Shown here piece after piece: positions 53,919-63,462 of a stretch of 64,000 nt of DNA. The first letter of the stretch is position 1; each line of letters opens with the position of its first letter. The stretch is from CAWAWP01 sp963841205 (GTDB taxonomy: Bacteria > Chloroflexota > Ktedonobacteria > Ktedonobacterales > JADMIN01): the NCBI GenBank assembly GCA_963841205.1, contig CAWJCH010000032.1:62001-126000 (forward strand), written 5' to 3'. A program made the translations under genes and the position numbers. The notes beneath the pieces are model-generated. The model saw nothing but the letters and a program-made list of their open reading frames with translations. It was not told where the DNA came from and did not search any database.

Positions 53919-54830
53919 GAGCCTATCCGAATAACCCAGCAGCCCGCAAGGCAATCAGGCCACAGGCGAAATGCAGAAACGCCAGGTAGTTCTGCGGTTT
54001 CTTGTCCCAGCGGATCAGCAGACGACGGAAGCGGTTCATCCACGAGTGCGCCCGCTCCACCACCCAGCGCCGCGCTTTGAAGCCCGCTTCGTCTTTGATC
54101 GCTTTCGCTTCCTCCCCGCGCGGACGCACATGGGCCGTAAAGCCAAACTCCCGCAGCATGGCATAGACCGCATCGTAGTCGTAGCCCGCATCCAAGCACA
54201 TCCCCTGCGGTCGCTCGGGGGTCGGGGCGGGACGCGCGACGATCAGGGCGTCCACGGTCGCCCGCGCCAGCTTCATGTCATGCCGATTGGCGCCGGCCAC
54301 CGCCAGGCCGATCGGCACCCCATGCCCCTCGGTCAGCAGGCTGCGCTTGACGCCGGACTTGCCCCGGTCGGTGGGATTGGGACCGGTTTTCCCCCCCGCC
54401 CAGGGGCGCCTTGGTCATCGCCCCGTCCATCGCCAGCCAGTCCCATTCGATCCCGCGCAGCTCATCAAACCGCGCCACCCCAGCGTGCCACAGCTGCAGG
54501 AAGACGCCGGCTCTACCCAGGCCTGAAAGCGATCATGGGCCGTCGAATGGGCGCAGAGCTCGGTCTGGTCGAGCGCCGACCACTGGCAGCCGGTCCGCAG
54601 CACGTAGAAGATCGCATCGGCACAGGTGCGATCCGACACCCGCGGTCGTCCGCCGCCGAAGCGATGGGTATTGACGTGGACGGGCAGCAGGGGCTCCAGC
54701 ACCGCCCACAGGGCATCGGAGACGCGAAAGCCGGTGGTAGTCCGGTTATTCGGCGTGCGCTGCCGTTCTCGCTTCTTGGTCTCGTGTGGCTTCATGTGAC
54801 GTAGTCTACCACAGTTATTCGGATAGGCTC
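53919..54830 (-). mobile_element. IS5-family element with 17-bp inverted ends
   Basis: Perfect inverted ends GAGCCTATCCGAATAAC (53919-53935) and its complement (54814-54830), flanked by TTA on both sides (likely 3-bp target duplication). 912 bp. Confidence 0.9.
53923..54795 (-). pseudogene. IS5-family transposase, frameshifted twice
   Basis: Starts ATG 54795 (MKPHETKKRERQRTPNN). FRVSDALWAVLEPLLPVHVNTHRFGGGRPRVSDR and AIFYVLRTGCQWSALD are the family N-terminus. A shift near 54510 leads to LWHAGVARFDELRGIEWDWLAMDGAMTKAPLGGG (catalytic Asp). A second shift falls in a C7/G7 run (54391-54397), after which GKSGVKRSLLTEG-type sequence, DAGYDYDAVYAM and RRWVVERAHSWMNRFRRLLIRWDKK (catalytic Glu) complete the protein. 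Intact ends and a homopolymer shift suggest the element may in fact be functional. Confidence 0.85.
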
Positions 54831-54920
54831 TTAGTACAAGAGTGCAAAAAGAGAGCAAGCAACCTCGCCTAACCTACAGAACTTCATGTGCGCGCTGATC
54901 CTTGAGCCGAGGCCGCACCA

Positions 54921-55487
54921 GTGCCGAAGCTAAACGCGGCCTTGCCAAAAGTGTTGATTCGGGCTGTGCACGTTGTGGCGAAGAGCGCGCGGGAGGCGCA
55001 TGCGGGGCTGGGACGCTTGAGTAGGTTGCCCCGTGCGCGGGCATCGTACTACTACCCACTGCGGGCGGGCTTGCTCGCCGCCATGGGCCAAGCACGATCG
55101 CCCCGGCATGCGCCCGGTCCCAATCGCGCCGACCGCTGGAGGTGGATGGTCCTGCACGCCGACACGCAGCTGCGCCTCGCAAGTGCACTCGCCGAGGACC
55201 GAAGCCTCCCTTGGCAGCGTCCTCAACTGGTGGGCACGTGCAGCCCGGCGCGAGTGCGCCACGGGTTTTCGACACGCTTGCCCCGCTTTCCCATCCTGGC
55301 ACGCGCTCTAAAACCCGGTGGACGCTCCCCTGGGAGGTCCAAAGTCAAGCGCTCGGGCCGCGCGAGGCACTCTCCCGCCAGCACCAAGGCCCTCCTGAGC
55401 GCCTCCGCAACTGCCAAAATGCGGCCAACCGCTTGCTCTCCTCACCTCAGCAGTAGCAGGTCGGGCAGGCTTGTGGAGCAAGTGTAG
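54921..55487 (+). pseudogene. Transposase C-terminal fragment (unassigned IS)
   Basis: The segment DRSLPWQRPQL ... ARVRHGFSTRLPRF ... LKPGGRSPGRSKVKRSGRARHSPASTK resembles the C-terminal end of a group of DDE transposases in which LPWQ, P-x-RVR-x-F and P-x-P-x-GKSPGR-x-KG are conserved. No catalytic residues and no N-terminal part are present. It abuts the IS66 copy. Assignment is from pattern memory. Confidence 0.4.
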
Positions 55488-55496
55488 CATTGAAGC

Positions 55497-56924
55497 ATGA
55501 CGCCAGAAGACCGCATTGCCCAGCTGGAAGCCGAGAACGCCGCCTTGCAGGAGCGGTTGGCGGCGCTTGTGGCGCAGGTCCAAGAACGCCAAGCGCGACT
55601 CGCCAAAGACCGCCACAACAGCGGCAAGCCGCCTTCCACGGATGGGCTGAAGCGCAAGGCGAAGCGCCTGCGCAAGCCGAGCGGCAAGAAGGCGGGAGGA
55701 CAGCTGGGGCACCGCGGCGAGACGCCGCACCTGGTGGCGACGCCCGACGCCGTGGTGGAGCACCGGCCAGTGGTCTGAACAGCGTGCGAGGCCGACCTCG
55801 ACGACGAAGACGGGGCGGCGGTGGTGGGCCGCGAGCGGCGCCCGGTGCAGGAAGTGCCGCCGGTGCGGCTGTTCGTGACGGAGCACCAGGCGCTGCGCGT
55901 GCGCTGTGGGCAGTGCCAGGCGGTGAGCGTGGAGACCTTCCCGGCGGAGGCACCAAGCTGGGCGCAGTATGGGCCGCAGCTGCGGGCGCTGGCGGTGTAC
56001 TTGGTCGAGGAGCAACTCGTGCCGCTGGGGCGCGTGCAGCAACTGCTGCGCGACCTGGTCGGCGTGCGGCTGGGACGCGGCACGCTGGTGCGCTGGTGCG
56101 CTGGATCCAGCAGGCATCCCGGGTCCTGGCGTCGGTGGAGGCGCAGCTGACCGCGGCGCGGCGCCGGGCGCCGGTACTCCACAACGACGAGACCGGCGTG
56201 CGGCGCCGCGGGCAACTGGCCTGGGTGCACGTGGCCAGCACGAGTCGCTTGACGCGGTATGCCGTGCACGCCACGCGTGGTGCGGAGGCGACCGACGCCA
56301 TGGGCATCCTGCCCGACTACACCGGGGTCAGCGTCCATGACGGCTGCACGACCTAGCAGCGGTACACGCAGTGCCGCCATGCGCTCTGCCAGCGTCCTCC
56401 ACCTCCGCGAGCTCATCTTTCTGGAGGAGCAGTACCAGCAGGGCTGGGCCACCGACTTGAAGGCGCTCCTGCGCGAGATGAAGGAGGCGGTCGAACAGGC
56501 ACGGGCGCAGGGCCATCGCCAGCTGCCGGACGCCCTGCACGCCGCGTTCGTCACCCGCTACCGCGCGCTCCTCGCCGCCGGGCACGCGGCCAACCCGCCG
56601 CCTGCACGTCGTCCTCGCCAGCGCGGACGAGTGAAGCAGACGCCGGCGCGCAACCTCTTGGAGCGGTTATGGCTGGGGCAGGAGCAGGTGCTGGCCTTCC
56701 TCGACGACCTGACGATCCCCTTCGACAATAACCAAGCGGAGCGCGACCTGCGGACGCTGAAGGTGCAGCAAAAGGTCTCCGGCTGCTTCCGCAGCGATCC
56801 GGGTGCGGAGGCGTTCGCCCGGCTCCGCGGGTACTTGGCGACCCTGCGCAAGCAGGGCCAGCCGCTCTTTGCCGCCTTGCAGACCGTCTTCGCCGGTCAC
56901 CCTCTCTATCCTGCCTTGGGCTGA
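55497..56924 (+). pseudogene. IS66-family transposase (TnpC), broken
   Basis: ATG 55497: the N-terminal coiled coil (RIAQLEAENAALQERLAALVAQVQERQARL) and DRHNSGKPPSTDGLKRK are typical. TGA at 55776-55778 falls where the zinc-binding Cys is expected. The frame continues to GTLVRW, shifts near 56100 to IQQASRVLASVEAQL and HNDETGVRRRG (catalytic Asp), and reaches TAG at 56354-56356 in place of the Tyr of HDGW-x2-Y. After a second shift near 56390, LHLRELIFLEEQ ... FDNNQAERDLRTLKVQQKVSGCFRS (catalytic Glu) runs to 56924. No TnpA/TnpB partner genes are seen. Confidence 0.85.
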
Positions 56925-57305
56925 CTTGCTACCGGCGGGCTGCCAGTAGCTGCCGTTCAGAAAGACGATAGTAACCGCTTTGTCGCGCCGCGTACGGCCT
57001 GCGTCACTCCGGAGTAACTCCTTGGCGGTACGGTAATTCCAGGCGGGCTCCGGTCGCGCCTACGCATCCACGCACGGACCGCTCACGCGCTGCTGCGTCC
57101 GCCGGAATCGTCTCGCCGGCGCCAGCACCTCGTGAGGCAACATCTCGCTGGGGAGCAATCAGGCCGACTCATGGACCAACTGCTGCGGGTTTCCGGGGAG
57201 GAGCGGTGCTGAGCGCAAGGCGGCCTTCGCCGGGAGAAAACCGGGAGAACATCAGACGACCATCATGAAGCGTGGTGGGTAGCAAGTGCACAGGAGGATA
57301 CGGCG
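56925..57305. other. Non-coding region after IS66
   Basis: 380 bases without a convincing frame; holds the ribosome site GGAGGAT of the next gene. No repeats noticed. Confidence 0.4.
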
Positions 57306-58439
57306 ATGACGAAGCGTTTGCGGGTGGGGATCGTTGGCGCCAGCGCTGAGCGCGGCTGGGCAAGAATAGCGCACGTGCCCGCCCTGCAGAGCCTGGAAGG
57401 AGTAGAACTCGCGGCGGTGGCGACCAGCCGCCAGGAGACGGCCACCGCTGCCGCCTCCGCCTTCGGCGCCAAGAGGGCCTATGGCACGGCGACGGACCTG
57501 TTCCGCGATCCCGAGATCGACCTGGTGGCGGTGGGCGTCAAGGTGCCCGAGCATCGCGCGGTGGTCCTTGGCGCGCTGGCGGCGGGCAAGCACGTCTACT
57601 GCGAATGGCCGCTCGGGCGCGATGTCGGGGAAGCCGAGGAGCTGCGCGATGCCGCCACGGCCGCGGGCGTGCATGCGGCGATCGGCCTACAGGCGCGCAT
57701 GAGTCCCGCGGTGTGCCGCGCGCGTGAGCTGATTGCCCTCGGCCAGATCGGGCGCGTGTTGAGCGCACGGCTGTATTCAGCCACCGCCGGCTGGGGTCGC
57801 AAGGTCGAGCCTGCCGGACTGTACTTGGAGCAGGCGGTGAATGGCGCGACGCTGGTCGCCATTAACGGGGGGCACGCGCTCGACGTCGCCAGCGCGGTCC
57901 TCGGCGACCTGGTGGACGTGGCGGCACTCGCCACGACGCAGTATCCCGAGATCGAGGTGGAGATCGGCGATCAATCCGAGCGGCGTGCTCGCTCGATCCC
58001 GGATCATCTGCTCACGCAATCGCGGCTGTGTGGCGGCGCCGCACTGGCGGTGGAGGTCGCTGGCGGGCGCCCGCCCGACACGCCATTCCGCCTGGAGGTG
58101 GTGGGCGAGAACGGCACGCTCGCGCTCGACGGCGGCGCACCGTGGGGCTTTCAGGCAGGACGGATCCGCCTGTCGCTCAATGGCGTGCCATAGTCCCTCG
58201 ACGAGGGAGAGGCGGTGTCGCTGCCGGATCCTGCGGCGAACGTGGCCAGCGTGTATGTGGCGTTGCGCGACGACATCGCGAACGCCACGACATCCGTCCC
58301 TGACTTCGACCACGCCGTCCGCCTGACCCGGCTCCTGGCCGATGTGGCAGCGTCAGCAGAGACGGGCGCGCGCATACGCCTCGCGGTCGTCAATTCACGT
58401 AACTCGCCGCAAAATACGCGCAGGTGGCAACGAGCCTGA
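57306..58439 (+). CDS. Gfo/Idh/MocA-family oxidoreductase with in-frame TAG
   Basis: ATG 57306 after AGGAGG. Rossmann start LRVGIVGASAERGWARIAHVPALQSL, then VATSRQETA, DPEIDLVAVGVKVPEHR, KHVYCEWPLGRDVGEAEEL (the E-K-P motif appears as EWP) and the substrate domain with INGGHALDVASAVLGDLVD. At 58191-58193 a TAG follows LSLNGVP, but the same frame continues with family-like sequence SLDEGEAVSLPDPAANVASVYVALRDDI...PDFDHAVRLTRLLADV to TGA 58437-58439. So it is a nonsense mutant, a read-through, or a sequence error. The Gal80-like subgroup acts on sugars; substrate unknown. Confidence 0.75.
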
Positions 58440-58626
58440 TTGCGCTTCGCCGTCTTGCTCTACTCTGGTTCTGCCTGAACGGTCACCCTCAGCAGCTGCT
58501 CGTCGAGTCCGGTGCTCGCCTCTTCGTGGTCAAACCACAAGCTTAGCGGCGCAGATTACCTCGGGCCGAAGCTTTGCAACTTCAAATAGTCCTTTGCTAG
58601 AGATACCGCATGAGTACATGAAGAAA
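58440..58626. other. Short convergent intergenic region
   Basis: No gene seen; leads to the stem-loop at 58627. Confidence 0.3.
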
Positions 58627-58649
58627 GCCGCTGGCATTATGCCAGCGGC
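58627..58649 (-). terminator. Rho-independent terminator of the duplicated membrane-protein gene
   Basis: 10-bp stem GCCGCTGGCA (58627-58636) / TGCCAGCGGC (58640-58649), loop TTA, followed on the minus strand by TTTCTTCATG. Confidence 0.8.
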
Positions 58650-58689
58650 CACAGTCTCAGAAACGCTCCTCGCGGCGCATTGCCCGCGG

Positions 58690-59304
58690 CTAGTTGACCA
58701 TGGACGGCTCTTTGAGGGCGCGAGCACCTTTGCCGGTCTTGCCGTCGGTGGCCGCGGTGACGACGATTTCCTTCACGGTCTCTTTTCCTTCGAGGGCCTC
58801 GACGACCTCGAAGCCGAAGGCGACCAGGACGATGGCGCCGGCGATGGCCAGCCCGATGCCCGCGAAGAGCGCGATCTGCGCGACGACCGAGAAGGTCCAC
58901 GCCTCGGTCAGCATCGTGCGCAGCGTCTCACCCTTGAAGAGCGTGTCCGCGATGGCCTGATCCGCCGCCTTCGTCGCCGGGTCCGTCGCCGCGATGGCCT
59001 GCCCGCTCCAGTAGGAGTACGGATGCCCCTGGCCGATCTTGGCGAGGTGCAGGCCGATGAACTTGTCGGCGTAGGCGTGCGCCTGGTCGCCGTTCGTCAC
59101 CTGCTGCCCGGCGTAGGCGTTGAGGTCGGCGGGCAGGCCGGCGGCGGCGTTGGCCGGGAAGAAGATCTGCTGCGGGGCGAGCTCGGAATGGACCTGATCG
59201 TTGATGAAGCTGCTGGCGTAGAACGCGCCGAACGAGCCGAAGCCCAGGACGAGGATCGCGACGACCTGCAGGACGATGACGCGCCAACGAATAGCCTTGG
59301 TCAT
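58690..59304 (-). CDS. Two-span membrane protein, duplicated (copy 2)
   Basis: 204 residues, ATG 59304. Nearly identical in DNA and protein to 43922-44530 over about 175 residues, including both spans and the outer FFPANAAAGLPADL domain. The tail differs: EIVVTAATDGKTGKGARALKEPSMVN. The upstream regions also match in part (TTCGCCGCACTCCGCGGTTCC and AGAACAGCTTACC). Copy 1 has an IS5 relic upstream; this one does not. Function unknown. Confidence 0.75.
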   Translation of the reverse strand: MTKAIRWRVIVLQVVAILVLGFGSFGAFYASSFINDQVHSELAPQQIFFPANAAAGLPADLNAYAGQQVTNGDQAHAYADKFIGLHLAKIGQGHPYSYWSGQAIAATDPATKAADQAIADTLFKGETLRTMLTEAWTFSVVAQIALFAGIGLAIAGAIVLVAFGFEVVEALEGKETVKEIVVTAATDGKTGKGARALKEPSMVN

Positions 59305-59982
59305 GATGTGTGCCTCCTCACTGCACGATGATGTGTGCCCATCGACCGGTTCGCCGCACTCCGCGGTTCCCTGTCGCGAGAACAGCTTACCGAGCAGACA
59401 TCACGCGCACCTCGCGTCCGCGGTGTGGGATATCACGGGCGCGTCACGAGAAACCCAGACACCCGAATGCGGCACCGGTTCGCACGACGTGTTCTTGCTG
59501 ACTCCAGGGTCCCTGATAGCATCTCTGTCGACAAGACCTATCTTGCCTCATTGCGCGGGTGGAGAGAATCGCACCAGGAGCAGTGTCGGGGGCGATTCGT
59601 GGTAATCTGCATTCGCTTGCCGATGTGCGCAGAAACATGCCGTAGTGATCAAAGGACTCCCCGTGCCGCCCGAGGGGCATCACGCGCGTCTGGGCTTACC
59701 CCGCGAGCGGCTAAGCATCTCGCTAGGCATCGACCAGGTGAACTACCCGTTGTGAGATGGAGCCGACGGTTTCCACCTTTCGCGTACGGACCTTGAGTGG
59801 CTCATCGCGCGCGATCCGCTCAGTCATCGAGGCAATCGACAGATGTAGATTGCCGTGACGATCCCTGAATTTGCCGCAGAATGCGAAATTCAATAAGAGC
59901 GGGCTATAGCCGCTGACGTGATCGCCGACATGGGAGATGGAGACGGCTCGAGACTGAAAGGGCCAGACCACCGTGGCAGACG
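59305..59982. other. Long upstream region of the duplicated gene
   Basis: About 680 bases between divergent genes. The part at 59350-59430 is conserved with 44576-44660, so it probably holds the shared promoter. No gene supported. Confidence 0.4.
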
Positions 59983-61264
59983 ATGGCAGAACACTTTGAT
60001 GTAGTCGTGATCGGAGCGGGAATCAGCGGCGAGACCTGCGCGCGCGGCCTGCGTCACGCTGGCATGCGGGTGGCACTCATCGAGCGCGACCGCATCGGCG
60101 GCGAAACCGCCTATTGGGCGTCGATCCCAGGCGCGCCCTTGTTCGGGCAAGCCGACACCCTCTGGCGCGCTCAGCAAGAGACTGGCACTACTTCCTCGGC
60201 GATCGGGTGGCCACGCAGCCTGTTGTCGCAGGAGGCAGTGCAGATGTATCTGAAAGAAGCCGAGCAGATCGGCGCCATCTCGCAGGAGGGCGGCACATTC
60301 TTCCGGGAAGAGGCGCGCCTGGGGGGGGCCAGGGCGCGTAGATGTTGGGCCGCAGCAGCTCAAGGCGACTCACATCGTCATCGCCACGGGAAGCGCGCCG
60401 CGCATCCCGGCGATTCCCGGCTTCGCTGCGGTCGGATTCTGGACGAATCGCGAAGCCATGATGGCTGGCGCCGTGCTACCGAGGGTCGTCATCCTGGGAG
60501 GTGACGCGCAGGCGATCGAGCTGGAGCGGATGTTCCGTCATTTCAGCACGGAGGTCACCCTCATCTCCCGGCACGACGAGCTCGTGCACCACGAGGACCC
60601 CGAAATCGGCCAACTCATGACGCAGCATCTCCACCAACAAGGCGTCCGCGTCCTGCTGGGTCGGGCCGTCGCGCGGGCCGAGCGCGCCGACGATGACGAG
60701 TGCGCGATCACGCTCGAGGACGATACATACGCGCGCGGGCGCCAGGTGGTCGTGGCGGGCGCGTGCATGCCGCGTACCGAGGGGCTCGGGATCGAACGAG
60801 TGGGTGCGCGGCTGGGTCCGCGTGGCGTCGTGGTGGACGAGTACTGCCGGGCCGCGGAAGGCGTCTGGGCGATCGGCGATGTGACGGGCGTCTCGCCGCT
60901 GTCGCACGTCGCTCAATATCAGGCGCGCATTGTGTCCGACGCGATCCTGGGCCATGCGCATCCGGTACTGCCTTTAACGAACGGAGCATTAGAGTGGAAC
61001 TTCGCGCCGTTGCTGGTCAAGGCGGGACTCCCCGCCATTCGATTCCACGATTTGAGGCACACCGCCGCGACCCTGTTGCTTCTGCGAGGTATACATCCCA
61101 AGGTGGTATCGGAGATGCTCGGCCACTCCACTATCAGCATGACGCTGGATATCTATAACCATGTCTTGCCGGACATGCAGCGCGACGCGATCGATGCGCT
61201 CAATCTGTTGCTCGGTGACGGTCAAGTTGAGGCAGACCATCCAGACACTGCGCCGGAAAACTGA
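59983..61264 (+). CDS. FAD-dependent pyridine-nucleotide oxidoreductase fused to an integrase C-terminus (one frameshift)
   Basis: ATG 59983. FAD loop VVVIGAGISGETCARGL, then IGGETAYWASIPGAPLF, where relatives have the redox disulfide (GGEC-x-YWAC-x-PSK): both Cys are lost. A G8 run (60321-60328) shifts the frame, after which THIVIATGSAPRIPAIPGF, the NAD(P) loop VVILGGDAQAIEL and WAIGDVTGVSPLSH follow. At about 60975 the frame passes directly into integrase sequence, GLPAIRFHDLRHTAATLLLLRG, MLGHSTISMTLDIYNHV (H-x-x-R-H, GH, Tyr), ending at TGA 61262-61264. The C-terminal dimerisation domain of the flavoprotein is replaced. Probably a deletion product. Confidence 0.8.
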
Positions 61265-61275
61265 CGAACTGCGCG

Positions 61276-61296
61276 TTGGTGTCAATATTGGTGTCA
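61276..61296 (+). repeat. Att-like doublet after the integrase end
   Basis: TTGGTGTCA (61276-61284) and TTGGTGTCA (61288-61296), period 12 bp, 12 nt after the integrase stop codon, as at the left end of the window. Confidence 0.65.
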
Positions 61297-61384
61297 GCCA
61301 GCTTGCTGTAGCATCACTCCAAGGTGCGTGCCGGTTCGGTTGTTAGGCACCAATGACCATGAAATCAGGCTTTGTGATAAAGGA

Positions 61385-61409
61385 AAGCCCCCGCTTCATC
61401 GGCGGGGGC
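61385..61409 (+). terminator. Stem-loop terminator candidate
   Basis: AGCCCCCGC (61385-61393) / GCGGGGGCT (61401-61409), loop of 7. Followed by CGGTTTGG; no long U-run. Confidence 0.6.
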
Positions 61410-61439
61410 TCGGTTTGGTAGCGCATACGGGATTCTTTA

Positions 61440-61560
61440 TTGCTCGTTCGCCAACGTCCATGTTCGTCCAGTAACGCGGAATTGAGGCACTTTTAGATGG
61501 CGAATTGTCCGCTATCGTCCACAGTTGTCCACCCCCATTGCTGTCAGTTTTGCTGTCTTG
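61440..61560 (+). repeat. Att-like repeat with doublet
   Basis: GCTCGTTCGCCAACGTCCATG, further GTCC words, and the doublet TTGCTGTCA (61538-61546) and TTGCTGTCT (61550-61558), period 12. Same family as 7613-7760. Confidence 0.55.
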
Positions 61561-62149
61561 CGGAGATGCCCTCAACGTTTGTAAATACCTGCATTTGCCA
61601 ACTGCTCAGTCTGCGCCTCTGACGCTAGTGCGTGCCATTGTAGGGCTAATCACGCCTGAGGCATTCTCCGCCGGCGCTTGCAAGAGGCAGCCGATGGGCT
61701 GGCGCCAATGGTCCACGTCGTCTGCTTTGTCGAGACGGGCGAGACGGTGCTGCGGGCGGTCACGGCCTATCCACTCAGGCGAGCCCAGTGATGATTGAGG
61801 AGCTGAGGCCCGTCGTGTTGATGGCCCATTTGCCGCACCGCAGCATGCACGCGTGCCACCCGGCCCCCGTCCGCCACGGCACACTCGGTGACGCCGAGGA
61901 AATAGGCGAACGCGAACTGCTGTGGCTCCTCTAATGGACACGCTCACGTGTGGGATGCCTTTGTCACCTCACATTGCGCGCGTTCAACGGGCGGTGATGT
62001 GGTGGTAATCCCGCGGTCCGCGTTGGTAATCTTCGGCGCGTAGACTCGCACGTAGACTCACTCTCGGTGACCCCGAAGGGAGCAAGACGCTCATGGTGGC
62101 GCACTCAACCGGTCGGCGGTCCCACGTGTGGCCAACAGAGCACGACATG
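61561..62149. other. Non-coding stretch before the IS630 copy
   Basis: About 590 bases with only short shadow frames; no recognised gene. Confidence 0.35.
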
Positions 62150-63347
62150 CCTAGTGCGTGATCAACTGGCCTTGTCGAGAATAGGATCAGGTAGCGTGAG
62201 GTGAGGCTCGTGGGCACAGCCGTGCTAGGCGCAGACGCGCTCGGCCACCTCGTGAGCACTGAGCAAACGGGTGGGCTCGACGATCGCGCGTTTGCTGTGG
62301 ACCCACTTGGGCTCAATCGGGTTGAGCCAGGGACTCTTGACCGGCAGGTAGCAGGCGAGGATGCGGACACCCTGGCCTTGGCGCGTGACCTGACGGTTGT
62401 GGGCACGGATCCAGGCGCGCACCGCCTTGCTGACATGCCAGGAGGCGTTGTCCCAGATCAGCACCCAGACCGGCACGCCTTGCGCCGCGAGTTTGCCGCA
62501 ACACCAGTCCAGGAACGGGGTCGTCAGCGCGCTGACGGGGCGGCCGTCCACGAAGCGCAGCCAGACCGCTTCGTCCTGCTGGGCGCGCCGCAGCAAGACG
62601 CCGTAGCAGGCCATGGCTTTGGGGTCGGGATCGTGTTTGGCGACCGTCTGTTCCACCAGGCGCAGCGGGTGGTCCGCTTCGGCCCAGGCGTGCAGGAATG
62701 GCTGGGCCAACCGGCTCCACCACACCTCATCGGCAAAGCCCAGCGCCCAGTCGGGGTGCGCTGTGGCCAGCGCGATCAGACGGTCGCGGCGCCTTTTTTT
62801 CGGGCGTACTCCGGGTCGGGGCTGGTGATCCCTTGCTTGGCGCGCATCCAGCTCAGGCCCAGGCGCTTCAGCGTGAGGCGAATCGTCTCGCCGCTGACCT
62901 GGGTCGCCGTCAGCCCCTGGGCGCAGCTCACCGCGGCGGCGAGCTCCAAGGTCCACACGCTGGTGGGGTGGCCGAACTCGCGCGGGCTGCGGTGCAAGAG
63001 CGCGCGCAACTGCTCGGCGCGTTCGCCGGGGAAGGCTTGCGGACGGGGATGGTGGGCCCGCGAGGAGCCCTGGCGCAACGCGTCGAGCCCACGCGCGTTG
63101 AAGGCGTGCAGCGCTGCAAGCACCGTTTGGTCGTCGCAGCCCACCTGCTCGGCGATGCGGGGCGCGCGCTCGCCGCGGGCGCTGGCCAGCAGGATCTGGC
63201 AGCGCCGCAAGACAACGGTGTCCTTCGAGCGCAGCCCCGCGGTCACGCCCGTACGCTCGGCGTCCGTGAGGGGACGCACAAAAATAGGAGGTCTCATACC
63301 GGCGAGGATACCACATTCTCGCTTACCCACTTTGAACCGACACTAGG
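62150..63347 (-). mobile_element. IS630-family insertion sequence, copy 2
   Basis: Ends CCTAGTG (62150-62156) and CACTAGG (63341-63347) are inverted and contain the TA expected for IS630. 1,198 bp; a different subgroup from copy 1. Confidence 0.75.
62225..63297 (-). CDS. IS630-family transposase, programmed -1 frameshift
   Basis: ATG 63297 (MRPPIFVRPLTDAER; a GTG at 63330 is also open). The N-terminal half has VVLRRCQILLASARGERAPRIAEQVGCDDQTVLAAL and LTLKRLGLSWMRAKQGI. At about 62800 the run CGAAAAAAAGG shifts the reading -1 from YARKKGAATV to YARKKRRRDRL. The catalytic half has FADEVWWS (Asp-Glu), VLIWDNASWHVSKAV (Asp) and YLPVKSPWLNPIEPKWVHSKR (Glu). No other defects, so this copy is probably active. 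Confidence 0.85.
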
Positions 63348-63462
63348 CTTGCTGGAGGCCGTGCGGCAAGAGGGGAGTCCTCATCCGGAGACGATGCGCC
63401 ACGCGCGGTGCACATCGTCGGTCGCGACAAGCTGCTGCTGGCGGCGAAGGCAGGGAGACGGT

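Noticed and set aside
61410..61440. tRNA-like segment GGTAGCGCATACGGGATTC
   Set aside because: A D-arm-like GGTAGCGC is present but no acceptor, anticodon or T-arm pairing can be built; left as part of the att-like region.
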